Assembly (NCBI RefSeq): GCF_900660445.2
Contig: NZ_LR214938.2
Location: 248,001 to 312,000, forward strand
DNA length: 64,000 bases
Source of the DNA: Metamycoplasma salivarium
Lineage (GTDB): Bacteria; Bacillota_I; Bacilli_A; Mycoplasmatales; Metamycoplasmataceae
Direction: 5' to 3'
In this document: piece by piece, positions 10,833 to 20,350 of the stretch
Layout: every line of letters begins with the position of its first letter
Position numbering within the stretch: the stretch's first letter is position 1
Notes under the pieces: model-generated
What the model was told of the DNA's origin: nothing
The model's database searches: none
What the model saw: only the letters and a program-made list of their open reading frames with translations
Made by a program: the position numbers and the translations under genes

Positions 10833-12314
10833 TTATTTTTTAATATTTGCAGTTTCTAAGGCTACATTATTATTAGATTTTAAGTTTGTTAAACGATATA
10901 AAGTTTTATTTAATTGAGTAAAATTTGCAGTAAATAAAATTGCAGTAAAAGTTGCTTGTAAAATTAGAAAAATTTGAATCAATGAAACATTTGCTGCAAT
11001 AACATAAAATGCAAAGTTTTTGTTTTGCAAAAGCAATTGATTTAGCATTGAAATTGTTAATGTAAAAATGTTAAATGTAATATTTAAAATTAAAAGTAGC
11101 ATTGTTAAAACATCAATATTTTTAGTTTTAATAATATAAATTGCAATCATCGCAAATGAAATAATTGAAATTGTAAAAATGTTAGCTAATGTAATATGAC
11201 TATTTTGTTTGTATAAACTCACAATCAGTAAAGAAAGTCACAACACAAGTTGATGTAATGAAAAATATAATGTTGATAATAAACTACCATTAATTTTTTG
11301 TTTTGCTTTAAATACCAATAAACAATAAGAGCATAAAATCAATGCTGCAAAGAAAATCTCAAATAAAAAGAAATACTCATTTTTGTTTAATGTACCCAAA
11401 TAATTAGTTGCGGGAATTTTTCAAATAAATGCAGGAATTAAACACAAAATTGCTGCAAAAAAAATAGTTAAAACAATTTGCAAATGGAATGTGAAATATT
11501 CTCTTGTAAAACGTTTGTTAATTAAGAAAACTATTTTTTCTAAATTAGTTAAAAGTAATAACAATGCCATATAAATGAAAAACACAATTACAATAAATAA
11601 ATTTAGAGCAGATTTCGTAGTTAAAGTGCTTTTAATAAAATCATTAAATTTGTTTTGATAAAACAAAATGTTTTTCATTTGTGCTGATGCATTCCATGCA
11701 AAAAAGATTGCAAAAATGCTAGCAACTAAAAATCCTTGTGAAACTAAGGGTAAAATCAAATAAATTTTATTTCCATAATTAATAGGATCAGTTTTTGCTT
11801 TAAAAAAATGTAGATATAGTCTTTGTGCTATGTTAATCAAATATAAAGGTATAAGCAAAAATAATAAGCAAAAGTTTGCAAATGGATATGCCGAATTATA
11901 TGTGAAAAGTAAGATAAAGGAAATTAATGACATTGATGAATATAAAGAAAATCAAATGTAATATTTCTTAATTAAATCTTTTTGAATATGTAAATTTAAG
12001 TAATTTTTAATTAAACAGTAATACAAAGTAAATAGTAATAATGTTGTCTTAAATAAAATTACTGTGTTAGCTTGTTCAGTTGTTGGATCTTCAAAACTTA
12101 AAAAACTACTAATATTACGATTAATAGACTTTCAAATCTTTTCTCCCATAATTGTTTGTTTAGCAAAAATTAAAATCATTAATGTTGCTAACGCAATTAA
12201 ACCTAAAATAACTAGTTTGTAAATTCTAACAATAAAATTGTTTTTAGAATTTTCCATTAAGTTTTCATAGTTATCATATATTTTTTTATTTTGCAGAGTT
12301 TCATTTTTAATCAT
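10833..12314 (-). CDS. F1-like X0 ATPase cluster B, multi-TM (about 12) membrane protein
   Basis: The protein has 493 residues, a short cytoplasmic N-terminus and about twelve hydrophobic helices. It is a paralogue of 3210-4706 with the same topology and an SFAMIAIYIIK segment. A longer reading frame starts at 12368, but the ATG at 12314 with AAAGGAT upstream is preferred because the extra codons fall in a hairpin. It is the first gene of cluster B and lies 67 bp after MIP on the same strand. The family is known only from mycoplasma F1-like clusters; the membrane role is inferred from topology. Confidence 0.75.
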
Positions 12315-12333
12315 TAATATCCTTTCTAAACCT

Positions 12334-12373
12334 AAAAAATGCAAAGAATTATCACATAATCCTTGCATTTTTT
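12334..12373 (-). terminator. hairpin between MIP and F1-like cluster B
   Basis: Perfect 11-bp arms, AAAAAATGCAA (12334-12344) and its complement (12363-12373), are followed on the minus strand by a T run. The loop contains a TGTGATAAT sequence that looks like an extended -10 box directed toward cluster B. The site may end most MIB-MIP transcripts and start or attenuate the cluster B transcript. Confidence 0.6.
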
Positions 12374-12381
12374 AAATTTTA

Positions 12382-14622
12382 TTATTCAGCGTCTTTAACG
12401 TAACCTGTAAATTTAAACTCTTCAGGAATTTGGTTATCTCCAACTCCGTTATTAAATAATGCTGTTTGATAATTTTCACCATACAATTCTTTTAATGCTT
12501 GACGGTATGAATTTCTTTGGTCAGCACCTCCACCATAGATTAAATCATATTGTGGAAGTTTGTATTGATTATCAAATAAATCTCCATAGTCATAGCCTTC
12601 AGACCTAAATGCAGCAGCAAGTCCTGTTTTAGCAATGTTATTTGAAACATGATATACACCAACAAGTTCATTATTTTGGTTTCTAACACTAGAACCAGAA
12701 GCACCACCACCAGGAGCATAATGTTTAGGCATATATTCAAGACCAAATGCTATATATTTTTTGCCATCCGAAGATACATATCAATCATTACCAGATTTAG
12801 GTGCTGAAATAAATGCATCTAAAACACCAGGCCGGTTAATAAATGAACGATAACCGATTTGATATGACAAGAAATCACCACGTTTTAAAAGTTCTTCAGG
12901 AAATGCCGGTTGGCTTCCTTCTTCAGTTACTAATTTATCATAATATTCATAATTTGAATTTAACCATAAACTATAATTTCATTTAGAAGCTGAAATTTGG
13001 TGATCATCAATATATCTTCTTAAGAAATGATCATACAATGAGCTTGGATAACCAACTGCATACAATTGATCATACTTTGTATCAAAAGGTTTGTTTTTAT
13101 CAGATTGTAAGGGAACATCTATCTTATTATAATTTTTCAAATAAGATTCGCTTTTAAACTTAACATGATTTTCGTCACTAGATGCATAATCATTTGTAAT
13201 TGATTTTGCTAATTCTTCTGCTGAAGATGCATTGTTATGATTTTCTCCAGTTTTAGAAAAAAGTTCAGCAAAATCAATTTCAAAGACTGCAAAATCAATA
13301 AATTCTTCAAAATCTTTAAATTTATCTTTTTGTCTTCCTAAATAATCTGATGGTTTTTTAGTTAAAAAGTTACGTCCGTCAAAAACTGTTTTTATTCCTC
13401 TATTAGTTGAAAAAGCTTTTTCTATTGCAAAATAAAATCTAGTAAAGTTCTTAGTATCAAGATCTGATAATTTAAATGTTGATTTAATCCCTGCGTTTTT
13501 GTTTAATCTAAGCATTGAAAAACTAGATGTCAATTGGGTTAAAACATCAGCAACGTGCAAATTTGTTCCAAAATAAAACTTTGTTGGATATGTTCCATCT
13601 GTTTTCTTTTGATAATCCATAAGCCACATTGTACCAGCAGTAACATTCCCTTTTTTAGGATCATCTTTATCATCATTACGAATTGTTACTTGATAAGTTT
13701 GAATTGCAGCTTTCTTGTACATATCATTCGGTAATGTACGTGCAAGGCCATCAATTTTGTTTGGATTACTCCTACCTAAAGCATCAACTCATGAAGGACC
13801 TTTTGCAGTTTCTGGTTTTTCATCCAATGACATACCTTCATATTTACCATTATTGTCATATGTTGGCAATGTAAACCCTTTTAATGCAGCATTTGCATAA
13901 TTATCAAAATTATGTTTTTTAGCTAGCTCATTAAATTTTTGCAATTGTGCACTAGTTAATTCCGACAAATCTTTTCTAATTGAGGACAATGATTGGTTAT
14001 GCAATTGTTGTTTTAATGCACCCATATATTTTTCATTATCTGTTTCAAAACGTTGGGTTTGAGTTAATTTTGTTACATAATCTTTTATTTTATTTTCATT
14101 AGGTTTTAGAGAATCAGTTGGATTATGATCGATTTTTCCACTTCGATCAGCACCATATGGATTAGTTAAAAAACCATCCATTTCAATAATTTTGTTAACA
14201 GATTGTTTTCCTTTTGCAGAAATTTCAACAACAAATTGCATTTTGCCAGTTTGGTTTGCTTTTCTTCTACCATCAGGCAAATTACCTTTCAACATTTTTA
14301 AAGAAATTTTGTTTTGGTAAGCAGAATTTTTAATTGTTAATTGAATATTTTGATCGTTATCAGCAATATCAGTTGGATAAAGTTTAGATTTTTCTAAACT
14401 ATCTAACCCCGGAACATTTTTAAGCTTAAAATCAAAATCACTTTGATTTATTTTTTTAACAATGTCATTAAATTCTTGATCTGTAATTTCGGTTTGTGGT
14501 GTAGGGGTTGGTGTATCAGGTTTTTTTGGATTTCCATTACAGTTTGCAGAAACAAAAGCAATAGGAGTAAAAATTGAACCAATGCTTAATGTTAATAATA
14601 TGTTTTTAAATTTTTTTTGCAT
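12382..14622 (-). CDS. mip: mycoplasma immunoglobulin protease (MIP), DUF31 serine peptidase
   Basis: The protein has 746 residues. An N-terminal signal ends in SANC (lipoprotein-like), and a proline/threonine-rich linker is followed by the DUF31 region. A trypsin-like triad is visible: His in GTNLHVAD (about residue 360), Asp in DFAVFEID (about 455) and Ser in GGGASGSSV (about 640). DUF31 proteins known as MIP cleave the heavy chain of IgG that has been captured by MIB. The gene follows MIB by 16 bp with an AGGAG site, so the two form one operon. The family assignment is firm. The exact substrate antibody class is inferred from the MIB partner, not visible here. Confidence 0.88.
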
Positions 14623-14638
14623 TATTTTCTCCTATTTT

Positions 14639-16837
14639 CTAAGTAAAGTCTGGATTTCATCCATCATCTTTTTGTACACTATAACCATTACCTTTTAAGG
14701 TTGCCATTACACCATCATCTTCAACAACAATTGATCTAGAACTATTTAAACTATCAGCAATTTTAAATAACACTTGTAAGTTTCTAAGCCCTTCTGAAGT
14801 TAAAGGTGTCTTTCCTTTAATTTTAACTTTTGAAGTTGTAGAACCATTACTAAAATATAAATATGCTCTTGACATAGGCTCATTTCAAGCAATATTTTTA
14901 TCAAATCCCGCTTGATTCAATTCATCAGATGAAATTTCAAATGTATCAGAATTATTAAATAAAGTTAATCTCTTAATTTTTCTAGAACCATTTTGAGTCT
15001 TAATAATATCAGAGAATTGAAGTCCTTTTAATGATCTAAGTTGAGGAATTCTACTTAAATTTAAACCAGTTGGGTAACTATTTCCTTTTTCATCATGGTC
15101 AGGTTTAAGACCTGGGCCAAATCCACCTTGGAAGATAGGTTCATTATTTCTTGTATAATAAGCCATTCTTAAACCTAGATTAATTCTTTTATAAGGATCT
15201 ACTGCATCATTTGGATCATAATCAATTTCATCAAATGCTAAAGTATCAAATGTAATTCTTGTTGCTTTTTCTTGCCTTAAATTCCAGTTAACATTATAAT
15301 CAACATTGTTGATTCATTCAGTTTTTCTAAATGATAATGGGTTAAATGATCATTCATCTAAATTACCATTTCCTAATGTGTACATTGCAAGTTCTTTGAT
15401 ATGTTTATTTTCTAAGGCGATTAATGAACTTGTATTTGTAGCACGTGCTGAGAATCAAAGTTCAAGTTGTTTTATTTCATCGGGTAATGATGCTAATATA
15501 TCTTTGAATTTTTGTGATGAATTATTATCACCCATTCTTAAAATACGATATCCAGTAATTTCAACTTTATCTTTTTTAAGTTGTTCAATAACTTGTTTAG
15601 CTTTCAAATAACCTTTTTCATTTGAAGCATCAATCTCTAAAATAGTACCTTCATTTAGTTTGCCTTGTTCTGGATTTTGTCTTTTTAGTTTGTAGACTTT
15701 AATACCATCACCAGAATTTATACCATATTTGTTAAATTGATTTGTAACATCAGATTTAGTTCAACCAGGGTAGTTGCCTTCTTCAATATCGATTGGATTT
15801 CTACTGTATTCAGAATCATAACCAAATACTCTTTTTTCCATATTGTCTCTTCTAATTCTAGAAGTTACACCATTATAACCAGGTGCAGGACTAAATGCAT
15901 AAGAGTTAAGTTTTCCATTTTCATCGATATAAGCATTTGAAGGGTCAATTGTCATGCCTTTTCTAAGATTTTCTTCAACCCCAGGACCAGCTTCTGTAAA
16001 TTTTGAATAGTCTAAGTTTTTTAATAATCATACATATTTTTTGTTTTGACCATATTTATGTACAGGATCACTTGGATCTTGCCATCTTTTTTTGGCATCT
16101 TCTTTTAAAAACTTAACAACATTTGGAGAATCTAAAATTCTTTTATAACGGTCTAAAATTGATTGTCAGTTTCATGGTTCCCCATACTTGAAAAAGTTAT
16201 CAAGTTGTTCATTTGACATTTTTTCGAAATTACTGTCTCACAAATTACTTAAAAATGCTTGATGAACCTTGTTGTTTTGAAGCCCACTTCTTGCAGAATC
16301 TATGTTTTTCTTTCTAAGTTCATCTGTAACTTCAACATCAACAATTTCACCAACAATTTGATTTTGATAAGGGTTTATATTTGCAATGTTATTGTCTTTA
16401 TCATATTGACTATATTGTCTATCAGCTTGAGGTTTAACTTTGGCTTGAACATCAACACCACTAATCTTAATAGTTCTAGTTTCAGTTTTTCCATCATCTT
16501 TTGGTTGAGAAGGATTATTTGGTTTTTTCTCTGGTTGCTTATCAGGAGTTATTGGTTTAACAATGTCAGGTTTTGATGGTTCAATTGGCTTTGGGGCTTC
16601 ATTTTTAGGTAAATCTTTTAGATTTGAGTCACTATTTGAATTATTGCTATTTGAAAAATCCAAATTGTCTTTTGGAATTAAATTAGGTTTTGCTTTTGAC
16701 GATGATGATATCGAGATAGAATTTTCAGCGCTAGGAAATGAATTGTACAACAAAACACTTCCTAAAGTAGCAGCAGTAATTGATCCTAATGTTGTAAATA
16801 ACAACACTCTATTTTTCTTTTTGCTTCAAAATTTCAT
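14639..16837 (-). CDS. mib: mycoplasma immunoglobulin-binding protein (MIB), Ig-blocking virulence family
   Basis: The protein has 732 residues. A membrane anchor near the N-terminus (about residues 9-30) is followed by a low-complexity Ser/Asn and Pro/Lys linker (about 35-115). A folded region follows that contains leucine-rich-like units (GYRILRMG, IKQLELWFS, IKELAMYTLG) and a C-terminal arm. This layout is that of MIB, which grips the light-chain variable region of antibodies on the mycoplasma surface and presents them to MIP. The start is set at 16837, after a GGGGG run; an in-frame ATG at 16849 would add four residues. The upstream homopolymer and tandem repeat suggest variable expression. 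Confidence 0.88.
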
Positions 16838-16914
16838 TTCAACCCCCATTGTAAATAAAATAGCAATTCATTCTAATAGCAACAAATGCCTTTTTGCATA
16901 TAGTCTCTATTAAA

Positions 16915-16950
16915 ATAAAAGAATAATAGCATATAAAAGAATAATAGCAT
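16915..16950 (-). promoter_or_regulatory. tandem 18-bp repeat with two extended -10 boxes upstream of MIB
   Basis: Two perfect adjacent copies (16915-16932 and 16933-16950) of an 18-bp unit read on the minus strand as ATGCTATTATTCTTTTAT. Each contains TGCTATTAT, an extended -10 form (TGnTATnAT-like). The predicted transcript start lies about 80-100 bases before MIB. Confidence 0.5.
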
Positions 16951-16962
16951 AAATCAAATTTT

Positions 16963-16978
16963 AAAAAAAAAAAAAAAA
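16963..16978 (-). repeat. 16-bp A/T homopolymer at the -35 position of the MIB promoter
   Basis: There are sixteen A residues on the plus strand (T on the MIB strand). The tract begins 16 bases upstream of the distal -10 box, so it covers the -35 position. Homopolymers in such places control on/off switching of mycoplasma surface genes such as vlp; that function here is inferred. Confidence 0.5.
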
Positions 16979-17172
16979 CGAATTATTTTGCTTTGTACTA
17001 AATAATTTAGCACATAAAAGACATTTTTGTCAATTTCGAATAAATTTGTCATATAAAATGCAAATAATGAATGGAAATAAAAGTTAATTTTTAAAGCAAA
17101 ATGATAGGATTTTGACTTTTCACTTTTAATACCTATATAATTTAAGTAGGTTTATGAACATAGGAGGATTTT

Positions 17173-17565
17173 ATGAGTGAGCAAACACAAAATACACAAC
17201 AAAATGAAGCAACAAAAAAGCAAATTAAAGATCTAAGTTCTAAAGGCTTTATTTTCTCGGTTATCACTTCAGGATTAATTTTTTTAATAATAGTTATTTC
17301 AAGTATATGAGCACCATATGCTGCAATTTGGCCATCTACTGTACAACATATTGCTTATGTTACTTTAATTAGTCTTATTGTTTTAGGTATGATTGGAACT
17401 TGAATTGTAACAATCATTTATGTTGTAAAACTTTGAACTTTAGCTGACAAAAACGACAAAGATAATCATACATGATACTTACTTGCATTAATTGGTTGTT
17501 TTGTTTTAGTAATATTAACCGCTATTGCATTAGGTATTTTGTTATTTAATAAGAAAAAACAATAA
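17173..17565 (+). CDS. small membrane protein, hypothetical
   Basis: The gene encodes 130 residues when TGA is read as Trp (four such codons, which hide it from standard-code searches). A Gln/Asn/Thr-rich cytoplasmic N-terminus of about 25 residues is followed by three hydrophobic segments (about residues 26-50, 60-85 and 102-123) and a KKKQ tail. AGGAGG lies a few bases before the ATG at 17173. It stands alone between the divergent MIB operon and rplK and ends just before a good terminator. I do not recognise a family. The clear start signal, coding bias and terminator make it a real gene. Confidence 0.7.
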
Positions 17566-17582
17566 TTTTAGTTTGAAAATTG

Positions 17583-17607
17583 ATGTTGCAATGTGCAACA
17601 TTTTTTT
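17583..17607 (+). terminator. rho-independent terminator after the small membrane protein
   Basis: An 8-bp stem ATGTTGCA / TGCAACAT with loop ATG is followed by seven T. Confidence 0.75.
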
Positions 17608-17756
17608 ATTTTAGATAGCAAAAATGTTATTTATGATTTTTGTAAAAAATGTCTTGTACATAGTTAATTTTTAAATATTTTACTTTAGAAAATTTTAATC
17701 AAAATTGCTCAGCAAATTTTTTTGCTTAATAATTAACTATTAATTTATTAATTTTA

Positions 17757-17765
17757 TGTTACAAT
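17757..17765 (+). promoter_or_regulatory. extended -10 promoter of rplK-rplA
   Basis: The sequence TGTTACAAT fits TGnTATAAT with one mismatch. It lies about 90 bases before rplK and leaves room for the structured leader; no clear -35 box is seen. Confidence 0.45.
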
Positions 17766-17787
17766 AACAAATGCAATATTACATTGC

Positions 17788-17835
17788 CTCTAGCAAGTGG
17801 GAGAATTTAATATTAAATTCATTTGCACCACAGAG
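17788..17835 (+). promoter_or_regulatory. rplK-rplA mRNA leader, probable L1 autoregulatory site
   Basis: The leader folds as CTCT...GTGG, then an 18-bp perfect palindrome (17803-17820), then CCAC-AGAG. The AAGTGGGAG element resembles the L1-binding part of 23S rRNA (GGTGGGAG). In many bacteria L1 represses its own operon by binding such a mimic just before rplK. The structure is seen; the function is inferred. Confidence 0.5.
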
Positions 17836-17855
17836 ATCGAAAGGAACTTATTACA

Positions 17856-18299
17856 ATGGCTAAAGAAATTGTAAAAAAAGCTAAACTGCAATTTATGGCA
17901 GGTCAAGCTAAACCTGGTCCTGCACTAGCTGGTGTAGGAATCAATATGCCTGAATTTACTAAGGCATTTAATGATAAAACAAGAGATAGAGGTCAAGAAC
18001 CTGTTCCTGTTTTAATTACTGTTTATAAAGATAAATCGTTTGATTTTAAATTATTTACAGCACCAACATCATTTAAATTAGTACAAGCTGCAAAAGCTAA
18101 AAAAGGAAGTAGTGTTCCAAATAAAGAAGTTGCTGGAACTATCACAATTGCACAACTTAAAGAAGTTGCTGAATACAAACTACCTGATTTAAACACTAAA
18201 AACATAGACTCTGCAATGAAACAAATTGCAGGAACCGCAAGACAAATGGGAATTAAAATTGAAGGTTATGATGAATGACTAAGAAAGGAAACTAACTAA
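17856..18299 (+). CDS. rplK: 50S ribosomal protein L11
   Basis: The protein has 147 residues, the usual length, with the L11 signatures LQFMAGQAKPGPALAGVGINM at the N-terminus and a C-terminal NTKNIDSAMKQIAGTARQMGI segment. L11 binds the GTPase-associated region of 23S rRNA. The start at 17856 has an AAAGGA site; a longer frame from 17823 lies in the leader and is rejected. The stop overlaps the rplA start as TAATG, so the two genes are translationally coupled. Expression is probably limited by L1 binding to the leader. Confidence 0.97.
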
Positions 18300-18991
18300 T
18301 GGCTAGAAAACTTTCTAAAAATGTTAAAATTGCAAAGAATTTAACTTCTAAAGTTGACATTCTTCCTTTGCAAGAAGCTATTGATTTAGCTAAAAAAGCA
18401 TCTTTTGCAAAATTTGATGAATCATTAGATATTGCAATTAATTTAAATCTTGATACAAGAAAATCAGACCAACAATTAAGAGGTGCAGTTGTTTTGCCAA
18501 ATGGTAATGGTAAAAGTGTTAGAGTTTTAGTTGCAACTGATGATGTTAATGCACAAAAAGCTGCTAAAGCTGCTGGAGCTGATTTAGTTTATTCAGCTGC
18601 AGAACTTCCAGAAATATTAAATCAAGATAAATATGAATTTGATGTTATTGTTGCTGACCCTAAAATGATGCTAGTTTTAGGTAAATATGGTAAAAAATTG
18701 GGACCTAAAGGTTTAATGCCTAACCCTAAAACTGGAACTGTTACTACAACACCTGCAAAAGCTGTTGAAGAACTTAAAAAAGGTAAAGCAAATTACCGTG
18801 CTGACAAAGGTGGAATTATTCACTCATCAATTGGTAAAAAATCAATGGACACTAAAAAATTAACAGAAAATGCTGAAGCTTTAATCCAAGTAATTAAAAG
18901 ATTAAAACCAACAACCGTTAAGGGAACTTATGTTAAGAACATTACAGTTTCTACTTCTATGGGTCCAAGTGTTAAAGTTAAAATTGATTAA
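18299..18991 (+). CDS. rplA: 50S ribosomal protein L1
   Basis: The protein has 230 residues. The L1 signature is present: KYGKKLGPKGLMPNPKTGT near residue 122 and the conserved end YVKNITVSTSMGPSVKV. It forms the mobile L1 stalk of the 50S subunit and is the likely repressor of this operon. It overlaps rplK by one base and ends just before a terminator hairpin. Confidence 0.97.
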   Translation: MARKLSKNVKIAKNLTSKVDILPLQEAIDLAKKASFAKFDESLDIAINLNLDTRKSDQQLRGAVVLPNGNGKSVRVLVATDDVNAQKAAKAAGADLVYSAAELPEILNQDKYEFDVIVADPKMMLVLGKYGKKLGPKGLMPNPKTGTVTTTPAKAVEELKKGKANYRADKGGIIHSSIGKKSMDTKKLTENAEALIQVIKRLKPTTVKGTYVKNITVSTSMGPSVKVKID

Positions 18992-19009
18992 TCTTAATAA
19001 AACAAAGCA

Positions 19010-19050
19010 TAAAAGATCTAGATGTTAAAAACATTTGGGTCTTTTTTATC
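19010..19050 (+). terminator. terminator of rplK-rplA
   Basis: The stem AAAGATCTAGATGTT / AACATTTGGGTCTTT (with wobble and one mismatch region) is followed by a T run. Confidence 0.7.
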
Positions 19051-19105
19051 TATAATTAATTTACATAAATAGCAAAAATTTAATTTTAAAATTGGGAGAG
19101 AAAAA

Positions 19106-19613
19106 ATGAATGATAAGCAATTAAACATAGACTTGTTGTGAGATGAAATTCTTGATGAAAAAACTATTAATAAAATACGTCTTGCAGATATATGAGTTTT
19201 TAATGCTTTTTATTTGGACAAAAAACGTTTTATAGACGTCAATGAGCAAAATCTTTCTAAAAGAATGGAAAATAGTAAAAATATCACTATAAAAGGTCAT
19301 AATGCATATAACGAAAAAAAAAGGATATATTGTTTTAATTAGAAAACTGGACCAATTTCTTATAAAAAATGTTGGAAATTTTAAGAATGATGATATCAAT
19401 GCAAGATTAAAGAAATATTATGCTACCTTTGATGAAAAATTAGGACTTTGGTTTAAAGACAAAACTTTATATATTGAAATTCCTGAAATTGTTGAAAATA
19501 TTCAAGAGGCTATTGAAAGATGTTTACAGTATGGCCAGCAATATATTTATGATTTAAGGAATCAGAAATTTGTTTCACTAAAGACATATAAATCAGAAAA
19601 TGATATAGAATAA
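19106..19613 (+). pseudogene. hypothetical gene split by an A9 tract
   Basis: The ATG at 19106 follows a GGGAGAG site. The first frame covers about 72 codons (MNDKQLNIDLLWDEILDE...) and then runs out after nine A at 19314-19322. The next frame continues with a coherent 103-residue charged sequence to the TAA at 19613. Removing one A would give a single 168-residue soluble protein, 507 nt exactly. It could be a pseudogene, a slippage-controlled gene or a tract-length sequencing error. No family is recognised. Confidence 0.55.
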
Positions 19614-20255
19614 ATGATGAACTGTGAAATATTAATTGTATTTTCTATACCTATCTTAGTAATTCTGTTATTTTGACTACATTGCCATTAACTATCAATA
19701 ATTTCAAATATTTTTTAAATAAAAATTTTTGGAATTTAAGATGCAGTAATATAATGAAGAAAGATTTTGAGTTTAATTTTAATTATTCTTTAATTTTACA
19801 AAGACCTTTAATTTTGATTAGCTCTAACATATTCTATATTTACACTTGTTTTGGGCTAAAATTCTCAATACCACTTTTTTCGATTTTTTTAATTTACGAA
19901 ATTTTTGATATTTTATATCTAATAATTTATTGAAATATTTTATTATTGTTTGCAAAAGCAAAACAAGGAAAGATTTATTGTAATTTTATTTATAGAATGA
20001 TTTTAAATAGTGTCATTAAAAAGACAATGAAAAATAATAATGAATTAATATCAATGCAATATTATCTTCATTTAATTTATTAAGTTTATATGGTTAAATT
20101 CAGCATACAAAGAAATTTTTGAAATTAAGAATCAAAATAATATTGAAATTGATCCTCTTTTTTATGATTATTTAGTTTTTAATTATATTTGCAAAGAAAA
20201 AAATTTACATTATTCGAAGATTGACAAATATTTAAAAAATCTATATAAAAAATAA
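19614..20255 (+). pseudogene. decayed hypothetical membrane protein
   Basis: The ATG directly abuts the previous stop (TAAATGATG). A hydrophobic segment (residues 3-22) ends in a stop near 19693, and the reading then continues in a second frame with two further hydrophobic stretches to a stop near 20083. A third frame runs on to the TAA at 20253-20255 with a charged Lys-rich end. At least two frameshifts are needed to join the parts, so the gene is very likely dead. It may once have formed an operon with the broken gene before it. Confidence 0.5.
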
Positions 20256-20300
20256 CATCTAATTTCATCAGTTTTTATACTTCTATTTGTAAAATAAGTA

Positions 20301-20309
20301 TGTTATAAT
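20301..20309 (+). promoter_or_regulatory. extended -10 promoter of the Lipoprotein_17 gene
   Basis: The sequence TGTTATAAT matches the extended -10 consensus perfectly and lies 41 bases before the start codon. AGGAG follows just before the ATG. Confidence 0.6.
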
Positions 20310-20350
20310 ACTTTTATTACGTTTAAAAATTAAATAGGAGACATAAAATT

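Noticed and set aside
12315..12368. Upstream ATG for the cluster B 12-TM gene at 12368
   Set aside because: The added 18 codons lie in the terminator-like hairpin; the ATG at 12314 has a good ribosome binding site and matches the start of the paralogue.
17823..17855. Longer rplK start at 17823
   Set aside because: The added residues are not part of L11, and the region is the structured leader; AAAGGA precedes the ATG at 17856.
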